In this document: positions 23,070-34,760 of the stretch, piece by piece
Layout of the letters: every line of letters begins with the position of its first letter
Numbering within the stretch: position 1 is the first letter of the stretch
Source of the DNA: Toxorhynchites rutilus septentrionalis
Lineage: Eukaryota > Arthropoda > Insecta > Diptera > Culicidae
Reading direction: 5' to 3'
Assembly: GCF_029784135.1 (NCBI RefSeq)
Contig: NC_073746.1
Coordinates: 254,723,994-254,787,993, forward strand
DNA length: 64,000 bases
Notes under the pieces: model-generated
The model's input: only the letters and a program-made list of their open reading frames with translations
Told to the model about the DNA's origin: nothing
The model's database searches: none
Position numbers and translations under genes: made by a program

Positions 23070-23245
23070 AAAATGCCCCCGACTTGCATATATTTGCAAT
23101 GTCGATTTCCCCCGGGCAACTTGGTTTTGATGTCTCTGTTAGGGAACACTTTTCGGTGGGAACAAAAACTTTCCCTACTTTCATGTATTTGCAATGCCGA
23201 TTTCCACCAGGCTACATGGTTTTGATGTCTTTGTTAGGGAACCGC
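23070..23245 (+). repeat. Minisatellite, about 95-bp unit, second array
   Basis: Nearly two units of the 16832-17060 repeat (TATTTGCAATGTCGATTTCC, then GGTTTTGATGTCTCTGTTAG). Confidence 0.8.
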
Positions 23246-26200
23246 CGAATGTGTCGTCAAATTCGACCAATCAAAAGAGGGTATGTCCATTAGGATAAGG
23301 ATTGAGATTTTTCAATTGTACGATAATTAGTTTCATGACATATATTATTTTCTTCAATAAAAAAAATGTTATGGAATGCCGAAATCGAATGACGCAAAAA
23401 TTAAATCAATCCATTATGAAACGACTGAGCAATAAGCGTTTGAAATAGGACAATTTTCACGATGTGCTCGATTTTCGATTTTCAATTTGTATCCCAATAT
23501 GTTCCCGAAAGACGCAATCCTACGTCAAAATGCACCAAGAAATCTCTGCGAAATCTCAACTATTCTGCCTCCTAGAAATCTAATTAGACCGGTTACCGTG
23601 TATCATCACTTGCTAACCATCCGTGACGAGTTTGAATCCCCGCCAGATCAAACGCAGGCCTTGGTTTAGAAAAACAACGGTTTACTTTACCTCCGCTCTA
23701 TGGCACACACATATACCGATACGGAAACCGCAAAGGAGCATATCATTAAAATCTCTTCACGTTCGTATCCGTTTCACAAAAAGACATCAGCGGGAATTCC
23801 TGCAGAGAGCCCTCTCGAGGAAGATAAAACGATTCCAGGTCATTACGGCAGGCGGATATCAAAGTAGATTACAGTGAAATGTTTTTAGAGCATGACATTA
23901 GTCACTACACATTAAGCACAACATCTCGCGAAACTGAGCTGCCGCAAAGCCTTCTCAACCTCTTCGCTCCGCTCGCTTTGGCAGGAGATCAAAGACATAC
24001 GCTTAATGAGATCGCCACTCAAACGGCTCCTCAAAGTAGAGAACGTGTGGTCTGAGTGTGGAATGTGCTCGATTTTGACAGCGTAATGAAATGCTAATAT
24101 TAGGTTACTAGCTTTTGATATACAGCCGAACAACAATATTGGTTCTACCTAGCAACAATATCCGAGAGTCGAGGCTGGTTGACTGGAATGTGAAGCATTT
24201 CGTGGAATAGCTTCCAGCTCATCAACAAATAATTCACAATGTTAGGAGGGATTGGGAACTAAGCGGTGTATATTAAATTTAAAACAATGGTGCTGATGAA
24301 CTGATCTCTCTGCGCGCTACGAGTCTTAGAAGACGCGCTCAAAAATGGCTCTATGACCACATTCCAACGAAACTTTAACTGAAACCAATATCATCATTTC
24401 TTCATGTGAAACCGATGAGACATTACTTTGAATCCCATTTGAATGATTTTGGGAATACAGTTTTTTTCCCCAGTTTAATCACGGTGAACGAAATTATCCA
24501 AAAAGAGAACACTTTGCATAATTCAAGCCTATTTTTGTTCAGCGATCCGATCTCTCCAACAGAAATCAAATTTGCGCGGCCCGAGAATAAATTAATCGTG
24601 CCACACAAAACCACTTTATCCCTCCTCGAGGATTAAAAATCCATTTCACTGGCTCTCAATCCTTCCATTTAAATTCTCCGAACTCATCCATCCAGCGACC
24701 GCAATTCGTCAAACACGACGCTCAATGTTTTCAATCTTTCTACCCCTTTCGTCCCAAGGGGTGCCCTTTCTCGTTATCTTTTCCGGTGTCCACACTGGCA
24801 TTTTTCTCCCTCGGGCAGCGGAAACAATTAGACTTTTCATTTCATACTAATTCAACCCGATAACACCATCCTAAATAAAGACCCCCGTGCCATCAGTCGC
24901 CCCTTCTCGCTATCGACACAGCCGTTTGTAATGGATTAATCTTCCATTTATCCTCTACGAAAAGCCGAAAGCCCCGAAAAGAGTTAAGCGAGTGTGCTTA
25001 TCCGGAAAAGATTCGAGTGCTGTTGGTTGGCGTTTTCCGCAAAGCCCACCATAGCTGCTAAAGTTTTCCTTTCTTTCTCCCCCTTCAATTCGGAACACTA
25101 CTTCAAAGGTCGCTCAAGTTGGCACGAAACGGGGTTTTCTGTGGACCAAATACTTCAAACGCTCTTTTGAAATACATTACAGCAGGATAGGAGTGAACAC
25201 AAAGTTCTAAAATGGTTATTCGTATGAGATGTTGGGCTTATTCTCCCGTAATTCATATTTTTCTTATTTAAAAAAAAAAGTTCTGATGCACACAGGACTC
25301 ATTATTCACTAGGGTCGTGTTGAAAGGTCACGCAATGAAATTTTCTCATTATTTCGAGATACAGTCTGACAAAATTAGTTCTTTGATCGCAATGTTTCTC
25401 TTACACGGTCATCAATTTTATGATGTATTCTATGTGGCTATGACCAATGTTGGTGATTGACGAGAGAATCGACGAAAGCATTCAACTTTTTTCAGCATGT
25501 GAAAACAACTTCTTCAATCAATGTGTTCGTCTCGCGTCATACGATACCACTCAGTGAGTGAGCGAATCCAAACATGTGGTAGACAAGTTCATTCTGTCTC
25601 GTAAGTAGAAAGAACAGCAGCTCTGTCGACCAATGATTCACTCTCCGTCGATCGGATTTGTGTGCGGATGAGACAGAGAAGGATCGCCATGCGATAATTT
25701 TCCCGTGATTGTACTCATTTGAACAATTATCATACCGACAGCAAGCGTTTTAAGGGCCAATGCAGCAAATGTCTGTACATTGTGATGCATACCGTACAAA
25801 TATTTATAAACAGGGCAGCGATTTTTATTCGATCAGCTGTTTTTGAATGTCCCCTACTTATTCTTTAAATTTATCAGGTGTAATACATATTTTAGATTAA
25901 TGTGGGTTAATTGTATATGCGATAAAAGATGTTATGATTTGTAAATGCTTGTGGTACAGTAGTTTGCTTCCGAAGAATAGCAGCATAAAGGACATTGGAA
26001 AACCGCCAGCAAGTAACTTTTAACGACCAAAATAAACAGGACCACCGGTAACGTAAAGAAGAAAACATCCAATAAAAAAGTCTGGTGCATGAGAATATAC
26101 ACACAGATATGATATGAAATTGGTAGCAAGAATTTTTATGTTATCCGGATGGTCAATATTTACCAGTTTTCTCATGGAGTATAGCGTTTCACCAATCAAT

Positions 26201-27100
26201 GGAAAATAAATACGATACAGTAATCTTCCGAATATACATATTTCAGTGTTTGCGGAATGTTTCTTCAGGAAAGAAATGAAGTTCTAATGTAAATCCGAAA
26301 GAACTTTTCACACCATCAAATAACGTTACGTTCCAGATTGTATCCATTACTTCTCCCAACAAAACGTTTTTAACCTGTTTTTAACCCTAATATACTCGCG
26401 CAAATGGTCTCCCAGACCGATCATTCGGAGTATTTTGGTTTTGATTTTTTTTTTTATCGAAAGTTTTGAACAATTTGTTAATATACTTTATAAATATGGT
26501 TATTTGAACAAATTTGTACGAAGCTAGATAGAGGAGAGAGCTGGAAAAGGGGTTATTAGCTGGAATTATTATCTATACAACTAGTTTCGATTATCTGCAG
26601 TAAATTTATATACGTGGGAAATTCCAAATTTAAATGAATACATCGATTTAATATTTAAACATACCTAATATGATAATTTGATGAAACATGGATGTAGTTA
26701 GGATGAGCAATGTCTGTTTAGTATGTTTTAATTCGGTTATCAACAGTGCATCATATGATCTTTCGAATAATCATGGATGTAGTAAGGAAAAGGAAAAGTT
26801 GGGTAGGAGTGTTGAGATTGTTGCAAAGAATACAAAATAAGTGATTAATCTTTGAATCCGCTTCGATAATTCTTTGATTTATTGGATTCTCAAAAGATGT
26901 CTATTTCGCATCTTCATATGTTACGATATTATCGCAGAATAGATTTAATTTAATTTAATTTTTTTCTTGCAAATTATTATTTATTTTGGTTTAAAAATAA
27001 ATTCACGAGTAACGATGTGCATTAGAGTGCCAATGAGAATGGTCAAATTTACGAATGGGACTTCCTGAAAAAAAAAGAACACCTCGAAAAAATACACTAT
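23246..27100. other. No recognised gene
   Basis: A diverged palindrome motif lies at 23511-23526. The segment 24640-25130 is GC-richer and free of recognisable repeats, with no long frame. The rest is AT-rich. Confidence 0.4.
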
Positions 27101-27189
27101 ACAATATTTTAGCTCGTTCAGACTTTACTTACTGTTGTCGTAAAGACGCCAAAGTTTGAGTCATCCGAAAACCACAGAATCGCCGTTCA

Positions 27190-27605
27190 TACGTTCATGC
27201 GTTCTTTTACAGCCGACAACGGGATCAATGGAATCATTCGGTACCTCGTCCCAAGCCTCGGCCACCCAAAACATAGCATCCCTAATGTTGATTCGCTTAA
27301 CCATCTCATCGAACTCTCCTTGGCTCCTGGATGCCAAGCTTTTGCTTGTATTTGGACTTGATCATTTGAATAATATTTTGGTTCATGAGCTGTAACAGGG
27401 CAATGTTTTTTTTCGAATTTCAAAACATTATTCCTCCCCCATGGGGCGCTAGTCAATTTGTGGCTACCCATCCCCTCTTGGACACTGCATTGTACAAATA
27501 AGTCAGTGCAAATCATAGTTATTTTACGTTTACCGAGAGATTTCCTTTTAATTTCCTTATGATTCGATTATCCGGAAAATTCGATCATCCGGAGTGAAAA
27601 TAAAA
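27190..27605 (-). pseudogene. jerky/Tigger-like (pogo group) transposase remnant
   Basis: On the minus strand LLQLMNQNIIQMIKSKYKQK matches the conserved Q-P-M/L-D-Q block of jerky/Tigger transposases. After a frame change, EFDEMVKRINIRDAMFWVAE and AWDEVP follow as in that family. To the right, 27490-27600 (AAATCATAG...TTTACCGAGAG...GATTCGATTATCCGGA) matches the reverse complement of 62200-62310, a pogo-group terminal region. Most of the protein is gone. Confidence 0.7.
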
Positions 27606-28590
27606 TCAACATTCCGTTTCATCTCTAGTCGAGAGTGAGCAGTCTGAGAAACTGATCATCCATTGCAGACCATTGGACAAAACGATTTCTTCAAAGATTT
27701 GGTGTTTTTGCGAAAGCCATCAAAGTCCAGCGCGGAGACAACCATGTTACAAAACTAGAGGGACGAGATCTAGCTTCATGAGGATGCATCGTATGCCTTT
27801 TCGAAATTTACAACAAATCAGTCTAGCCAGCAAGTAATCAACTACCCATCCCCTCTTGGATGATGCCTACACACGCTATTAATGTTTTTTTCACACGCTA
27901 CCAATGATAAATCATTGATTTTTGATACAAGTTATCTCAAAAGCTTATTTCAATAAGTGCGATCGTTTGCCCCATAGGCTGCGAACTTGTGCCTCCACTA
28001 TTGGACAAAAATCCGCTTTTGACAATTTGTATTATAATAAATATTGGACAAGCAAAACTCGAAGCATTTATAGATTGCGTTTCGAAGGTTATATATAGTT
28101 ACTATTTAGTAAGCAAACTGAACCCTATTGGCTTTCCTTTTAAAAGTTATTAGACCACAACTGTTAGGTGCGCACCTGCGAGCATTAGCACATCGAAAAG
28201 TTATATTTTCATCGCATCACATTTTTGCCTTGCGATTCAATTCTTTTCTGAGAGCGACACCACTCTATCACAAAGCGATTCGATCCAAAGCTCCGAGGCT
28301 AAGCACCCAATCGGATCAGGAATCGAAAGTAAAGCGACGGCAGAAACTAACGAACGAATCATAAAATGATACAAGCAAGCATCGATGAACACGCGCACAA
28401 ATACCAAACGATGACACTCACGCTGTGTTCATTCAGTGTTTTCGTTGACGCGTCAGTTTTCTGTTTCATGAGCGATTTAAAACATATTATTGTGTGCGTT
28501 GAATGAATCAAATAAGAGAATTGAACGAGCGCTCGTTGATACGATTGGAACCATCCTTGGCTACGACTACAAGTTATCGAAAAAATGAAT
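27606..28590. other. No recognised gene
   Basis: A 78-codon plus frame at 28128 has no recognisable motif. Confidence 0.35.
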
Positions 28591-28880
28591 ATGTTATATC
28601 ACTGATATAATTGCAAGGTTGACGTGGAACTACCATTTGCTTAGTGATCATTTGTTTGTATTGATTAAATTATTGATTGAATGAAACAACAAAACAATGT
28701 CCAATTGAATTCATGTATTTGCAAAGTGAATTTTCCCCAGGCACCTTGCTTTTAAAGTCTGTGTTAGGGAACACTTTTTGGTAGGAACAAAGCACCCCCT
28801 ACTTGCAGGTATTTGAAATTTGGTGGTTTCCCCAGGTTCCTTGGTTCGGAAGTCTGTATTGGGGAAACTTTAAATTGAGG
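28590..28880. repeat. Palindrome-family core plus minisatellite piece
   Basis: GGTTGACGTGGAACTACC (about 28618) is followed by GATCATTTGTTTG as at 14680, and then by a minisatellite unit with its diagnostic CCCCAGGCACCTTG and GTTAGGGAACAC. Confidence 0.75.
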
Positions 28881-28967
28881 CAATCAAAGCGTGGCGTTAG
28901 ATAACGCTTAAAATTTTACAGTTATTCAATTGTTTATTTCATAAAAAATACCATTTTATTGGATTGT

Positions 28968-29110
28968 GATGTGCGTTCACTTACTAAGTGATCTATCGTT
29001 AGTTCAAAACTCAGGACTCCTAATTGATCTTCGTTGTATTGTTATAGAATAATTACGTCCACTAAACTATCATCATGCAAGTTCTACTTGCAACAAGAAA
29101 AACATCGGAC
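28968..29110 (+). mobile_element. Fragment of the 491-bp SINE family (head)
   Basis: CGTTCACTTACTAAGTGATC, then GTTCAAAACTCAGGACTC, then GTTGTATTGTTATAGAATAA follow the order of the SINE head at 10241-10731 in the opposite orientation. Diverged, with no TSD found. Confidence 0.65.
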
Positions 29111-29456
29111 TGTTGTGTTGCGCCCACTGCTATTTTGTGTTTTTGCGGTGTAATGCCTAGTTGAAATTAGGAGCCGAACCCCGTCGCTGACAACCCACAT
29201 TCCGTTTTGCCTGCCAAGATCGGGTCGATGAAATGTCAACAATCGACCTCAAATGCTGCCACCTTGCAATCGAGTTATCGACCTTTCATATGCATTCATC
29301 GAACAACTTGACGCCACTTTTTCGCCAACATGTGCAAGGCGGTGACCTGCTTGCAGCGCTGCTTCCAGCACTGCTTGCTGCTTGTTTGTATTGGTTTGTT
29401 ATTAAAATGAAATGAAATATTAAAAGGAAAATACATAATCAATTTTAGTCATTTTA

Positions 29457-29848
29457 TTACTCGAAAAAATACGTATTACAAAACAATATGTGTTTGTGAT
29501 ATACAAATAACCACAATACAGCGAAATTTTTAAATCCGGGGTTTCCGGATTGACGATTCGAGTCCAGCTGAGCTCGTTGATAAATACCTCCTGCGTTGAT
29601 AGTTTTTATTTCCTTGATACACATTTGTGCCCGAGGATTCGATTCTGCTGTTGCCGCTGTTGTTGCTGTCCCCGGCATGGGTTTGGAGGATACTGCTGAT
29701 TGGAATTGCAGATGTTGTTGGCTCCTGTGACAACGGTGAAAATCTGCACTGTTGTTCTTGTTGTTTGGCGACTGGTAATGGGGGAAATCATCTTCCGGCT
29801 AGTTTCTATTGATGGCTATAGAAAAGCCAGATGTTTTCACATCATAGT
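29457..29848 (-). pseudogene. Coding-like segment, possibly a decayed exon
   Basis: On the minus strand a good acceptor (TTTTCTTTCAG) precedes 29848. The following frame starts YDVKTSGFSIAINRN, meets a TAG, then stays open for more than 110 codons with an Asn/Gln/Ser-rich stretch, including a CAG-rich patch. The acceptor phase (1) would fit the signal-peptide exon at 42315. The best protein-like frame seems to shift near the CAG-rich patch, which suggests decay. The family is not recognised. Confidence 0.3.
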
Positions 29849-30091
29849 CTGAAAGAAAATGAAATAATTAATGAAAGAAAAAGCGATAACAGTTTCCTTA
29901 CTCACCAGTTATATGGTCCATTTGTTTTTGTTTGAGATGACAGTTTAGCGTGATACCAGTGATACCATTTGGTTTTTTAATTATTCCGTATTTTCGACCA
30001 ATGAACTATACACTCTTAGGAAAAATTGGTATATATGACGATTTTTGGGTAAATATTACCAATGATTAGTTGATTTTTGCGATATGAATTA

Positions 30092-30280
30092 AGTGCGCTA
30101 CACATACAACATCACCGTCATCGTCCCGTCAAATATTCTCTTGGACTTATTCTGCCGACGTCACAATTTCCGGTGATGATGTATGTGAATGTTACCATAC
30201 GATTTCCATGGGAGAATATTTGACATTTCCTTCCCTTACGTTGACTTCACAGTGACGGGACGTTGTATGTGCAGCGCACT
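30092..30280. mobile_element. Harbinger-type MITE, 189 bp, copy 2
   Basis: Same length and ends as 4714-4902 (AGTGCGCTACACATAC ... GTATGTGCAGCGCACT), flanked by the 3-bp TSD TTA (30089-30091 and 30281-30283). Confidence 0.9.
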
Positions 30281-30423
30281 TTATTCGTACATATTAGGCG
30301 ATAACATTAGTAAACAAATGTAAAACCAGCCAGTATAACAGTAATTTTTGAACTATTGTATGCAATTTTAGTCATTTGTTGAACTATCTAAATGCGGTAT
30401 AAACCACATTACAATGCACATTA

Positions 30424-30990
30424 ACTCGAGGCATGGCCATTGCAGCGTCCAACATCTGATCCTGCATCGATTGAGTTTGATTCTCGGCTACAAATACAGA
30501 ATGGTTACTACAAACAGCTACGATAGACTACATCAAAGAGCCAGTTCTATGCCCTTTTTCAAAATTGAGTTGAAGCGCAGCATCAGTGGAAACGGAACCT
30601 TCGTTTGACGATTTCGAAAACATCCAATTGATCGAACCACCGATCACAATCGTCGGAAAATAGTTTATGAAGTTGCCCTTGACCAAATCCGACAATATAG
30701 CGGTGGAATTAGAGCTCAACTAGGCTCGTTTTAGTGTCTCGAATTACCCAGATTCCTCATTATTGAAGTAATGTCTTCACTTTCTCCCGCAACAGATGAG
30801 CATGGATCATTATTTGGCTATCCAATATGTATCAATGTTGATTAAAGAACATAAATTGAATTAATTTTCAAGAACGTCACTCACCTGTCTGGGTAAATTC
30901 AACCTTTTTCTGTGGAGAAACAATATCGAAAAGTAGTTCCGCTCAACTCAATTATCAGCTAGACAATTAGGTTAATAATGTTCTGTTTAC
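30424..30990 (-). pseudogene. EMC3 (ER membrane complex subunit 3) gene-fragment pseudogene
   Basis: Minus-strand blocks follow the order of EMC3, a subunit of the membrane-protein insertase in the ER. They are RNYFSIL and PQKKVEFTQT (about 30950-30893), DSQIMIHAHLLRE, RHYFNNEESG, then SDLVKGNFINYFPTIVIGGS, KVPFPLMLRFN, KKGIELAL and finally MQDQMLDAAMAMP (about 30430). Stops and frame changes break it many times. A GTGAGT donor follows TQT. About 80 bp of non-coding sequence separate it from DSQ, at a place where an intron would fit, so this is a DNA-level duplicate rather than a retrocopy. N- and C-terminal ends are lost. Confidence 0.85.
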
Positions 30991-31346
30991 ATTTCTTTCA
31001 CGGTTTCCAGCAATGACAATCGTCAAAGTTACCGATACCGCTTAGTAAAATGTACCAATCATTGGCAGGGATGTATATTGCATCTAACATTGATTTTACA
31101 TACAGTTGATTAATATTTACAGAAAATATGTACATTCTACTAATGTTTGCCTCACCAAAGATTTGGCATATTTTAGTAATCTGTTTTCTGGGTGTAGGCA
31201 AGACGGAGAAGTCACAGCATTTCGGCCAATGTTAGGTCGATATTTTGTTCGTCGACTGGATTATGGGAAATGCGAGAAACGCTTGCACCAACACAAGTGC
31301 GCACTGGCAGCGACGGCGGTCGGTGGCATAGTTAACTCTTTCAGTC

Positions 31347-31831
31347 TAGTGATCCCCGATAATCGTTCGATTAATCGATTAATCGAATACTTCCTACAGA
31401 AATCGATTATTAATCGAACGAATACTGCACAACTAATAATCGAAGCGAACGAATAATTTACGTCGATTAATCGATCCAAACCCAGAGCAAAAAATCGTAT
31501 GGCCGCTGCAGTTTTATCCTGAAAATCAATCATTATCTTTGACGCTCTCCTAAACTCCTAAAAGAAGCTCAATGCCGTCGATTCGAAATGAGCTTCGTTT
31601 ATGAGTTTAGGGAAGCGTAAAAGATAATAATTGATTTTCAGGCGGAAGGAACACTTTTTTGATTCCAGATGGCTTTCTAACAAATGAGAAATATTAGTCT
31701 AACTAATTATTTCTCTCAGTGTGACGATTAATCGATTAATCGATTATTTGGAGCGATTAATCGTATCGAATAACAAACTGCTGAAAAGTAATCGATTAGT
31801 GGATGAACGATTCAAAAATCGGGGATCACTA
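31347..31831. mobile_element. hAT-type palindromic MITE, 485 bp
   Basis: Ends TAGTGATCCCCGA ... TCGGGGATCACTA, flanked by the 8-bp TSD TTTCAGTC (31339-31346 and 31832-31839). An 8-bp duplication with a TAGNG start fits hAT. Repeated CGATTAATCG blocks fill both arms, and the centre is itself inverted (CCTGAAAATCAATCATTATC paired with its near-complement at about 31625-31645). It can therefore fold over almost its full length. No coding sequence. Confidence 0.88.
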
Positions 31832-32039
31832 TTTCAGTCTATTAAAGTTCATCGATATCGAAAGATCGATAAAAGTTGCGTGCAATAAATGTTGCTAAAA
31901 TATAGTGCGGTGGTGAATTTATTCCCTATGCGTAAAACGAGAAGTGGATCCGGAAAGAAAAATTATAACAACCTAGGGTCCGGTTACCGCTAGATGGTAC
32001 ACACAACAATGATCATATCAACTGTCACCGTTGTCCGGA

Positions 32040-32290
32040 ATTCTGAACAATGGAAGAACAGAAGGAATATTTTTAAGCCTAAATGGCTACTACTGTATAA
32101 TTTACCAAATGTAATGGAACAGAAGGAAACTCTTACGCCTGAAAAAATGGCTACTGTTTGATTACAATTTATAGAAACCATAAACAGTAATATATACACG
32201 ATTAAAACGAAGACACGAAAAACACAATTTAGCTCTGTTACAGCTAAAATGTTAATGAGTCTAAATAATAAAACAAATGAAAAATAATAT
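32040..32290 (+). mobile_element. Fragment of the 491-bp SINE family (3' half)
   Basis: GGAAGAACAGAAGGAATA, then CTCTTACGCCTGAAAAAATG, then GTTACAGCTAAAATGTTAAT follow the body order of 57689-58164 (minus). The tRNA-like head is absent. Confidence 0.75.
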
Positions 32291-32526
32291 CGGGAACTAA
32301 ATAGAGCTTTGAATATAATTCTTTTTTCACTAGACCTTATGCAAATTTTACGTTGCGCAATACACACAATCCAACTTGCATTATTTTTCAGGATTTTCCA
32401 GACTTTTCGGCACGTTCCCTGATATTCTGACAAACACTTAGTTTTACCTGATTTTATTCAGAAATGAACCTGATTTTTTCTGATTTTGGTGCTTTTTATT
32501 TTATCAGAATAAATTCATCCGTAATA

Positions 32527-33826
32527 AAGGGTGTGTCACATCAAATTGCATCACGGAAAAAACTCTGTAGAAATTCGCCCAGTAGACCGATCCTTTTGAA
32601 AATTTTAGACAGTAAAATAAAAACTATTAAACAACTTTTGGCATTTTCTTTTTATTCATACTTCGAGCCCAAGCCGGTATGCTCGCACCTTCCTCTTTAC
32701 CCCGTCCATAAGGTTCTGTACAACGTCAGGTTGTAGTTTTTTTTGAACAGAAATCCATTTTCTCTTGAAGTCCGCCTCCGATTTGACAACTTTTGGGTTC
32801 TTCCGGAGGGCCTGCTTCATAATCGCCCAATATTTCTCTATTGGACGAAGCTCCGGCGCGTTGGGCGGGTTCATTTCCTTTGGCACGAAGGTGACCCCGT
32901 TGGCTTCGTACCACTCCAACACGTCCTTTGAATAGTGGCACGAAACGAGATCCGGCCAGAAGATGGTCGGGCCCTCGTGCTGCTTCAATAGTGGTAGTAA
33001 GCGCTTCTGTAGGCACTCCTTAAGGTAAACCTGCCCGTTTACCGTGCCGGTCATCACGAAGGAGGCGCTCCGCTTTCCGCAAGAGCAGATCGTTTGCCAC
33101 ACCATGTACTTTTTTGGCAAACTTGGATAGTTTCTGCTTGCGAATCTCCTCCGGAACGCTGAATTTGTCCTCTGCGGAGAAGAACAACAGGCCCGGCAGC
33201 TGACGAAAGTCCGCTTTGACGTAGGTTTCGTCGTCCATTACCAGGCAAAGCGGCTTCGTCAGCATTTCGGTGTATAGCTTCCGGGCTCGCGTCTTCCCCA
33301 CCATGTTTTGCCTTTCGTCGCGGTTAGGAGCCATCTGAACCTTGTAAGTACGCAGGCCCTCCCGCTGCTTGGTCCGCTGGACGAATGAACTTGACAAATT
33401 CAGCTTATTGGCGACATCCCGGACCGAACTTCTCGGATCACGTCTAAACTGCTTAACTACGGGCTTGTGATCTTTTTCACTGACGGAGCATCCATTTTTT
33501 GCCGTTCTTCACCTTCCGGTCGATGGTTAGGTTCACGAAGTATCGTTTTAGTACTCTGCTGACCGTGGATTGGACAATTCCCAGCATCTTACCGATGTCC
33601 CGATATGACAACTCCGGATTCTCGAACTGAGTGCACAGGATTAATTCACGACGCTCTTTTTCGTTCGACGACATTTTTCCAAATTTAGGAAAAATTTACA
33701 GTGAAGCATGGCCAACGTGATCTATACACTCTTATCTGATTATAAGCGAAAGCTGAAGATATAATTCCTAAAAATTAAATTTCTACAGCGTTTTTTCCGT
33801 GATGCAATTTGATGTGACACACCCTT
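32527..33826 (-). mobile_element. Full-length ITmD37E (DD37E Tc1/mariner) transposon
   Basis: Inverted ends of about 46 bp start AAGGGTGTGTCACATCAAAT, with one clear mismatch between them (ACTCTGTAG versus ACGCTGTAG). TA flanks lie at 32525-32526 and 33827-33828. Length 1300 bp. The transposase lies on the minus strand. ITmD37E is a transposon family known from mosquitoes. Confidence 0.92.
32656..33674 (-). pseudogene. ITmD37E transposase with two frameshifts
   Basis: This DDE transposase would bind the inverted ends and move the element. From 33674 an ATG opens the N-terminal helix-turn-helix region (LSYRDIGKMLGIVQSTVSRV). After a frame change comes the catalytic part: VMDDETYVKADF (first Asp), then after a second frame change IFWPDLVSCHYS (second Asp) and APELRPIEKYW (Glu). 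Exactly 37 residues separate the second Asp from the Glu. Both frame changes fall in A-runs (plus-strand T-runs near 33491-33497 and 33109-33114). No other lesion was noticed. It is the least damaged transposase in the window. Confidence 0.88.
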
Positions 33827-33829
33827 TAA

Positions 33830-34310
33830 AAACACCTTTGGAAGAATACTGAGATCCCTGCCAAAGTTTTCCTGGTCATAACTGAACTGTCATAATATAA
33901 CAAATAGTGTCCGATCCGCACTTGTACACTTGTAAAATGCTTACATAAAATTGAATTCTCCTGATAAATATCTGTACCATAATTTTCGTCATCCATGTTG
34001 CCAATTGCAAATCGACTGAATAAACTTTTCCAGAATGAAAATCTCGAATTATCTTCCCTACGCAAATAACTTCTAAATTAAAAAACATTGAACAATTCAT
34101 CCATTGCTGATATTTTTCCCTCATTTGGTGAATAAAGATTCAGTCCCAAGCATGGACGAAGAATTCAGAGAAATTCTGAATATTGATTTCTCTGCAATTG
34201 GCTGTAATGATGCTGTAGATTTTTGAGAATAAAAAATATAAACGATCAAAGCATCTGGCTTTTCCACTTCTGCGAAGGTTTATACCATGTCTATTAATTC
34301 TTTAAAACCA
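33830..34310. other. No recognised feature
   Basis: AT-rich, with only short frames. Confidence 0.4.
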
Positions 34311-34349
34311 GCTGGCCCAGCAAACTTCGTCCCGCCCAAAATTTGTTTT
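34311..34349 (+). repeat. CTAGCTGACCCGG repeat, short head fragment
   Basis: CAGCAAACTTCGTCCCGCCC with flanking matches to the family head, cut by the palindrome-family end at 34350. Confidence 0.65.
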
Positions 34350-34760
34350 GACGTAGGACTACGTCTTTCATTTCTGTACCGGAGTGTAAGTTCAAAGTTT
34401 CGAAAGTGAGAGAGTGACGTTGGACTGCAAGGTTTTGAACTTTAATACTTCTTTACTAGCTGAATGGAGTGGTATAATAATCACTTCATCCGAAAGATAA
34501 AATGTCAACGAGTTATATGATTGTCACTTATTGGTAAACAAATCGTTTCAATAGCTTAAAAATTGCTTTGAAAGCAATCTAGCTCATTGATGATGATTGG
34601 TGATCGCAATGTGTTCCCGAACACGGACGCAAAATCTAGGCACCTGGAGGAACCGTCATAGCGAATACATGCAAGCTGTGATTTCTTTTACTCGCTTGCC
34701 TTAGTGTTTGGGAAACCATAGCGGACACATGCAAGGCGTGAGTGCTTTTACTCGCATCAG
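34350..34760 (-). repeat. Palindrome-family repeat with minisatellite-like part
   Basis: GACGTAGGACTACGTC (34350-34365) is followed by TTTCATTTCTGTACCGG, and then by the reverse complement of the 15750-15990 block. At 34605-34760 diverged minisatellite pieces follow (TGTGTTCCCGAACACGGACG, GGCACCTGG). Confidence 0.75.
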
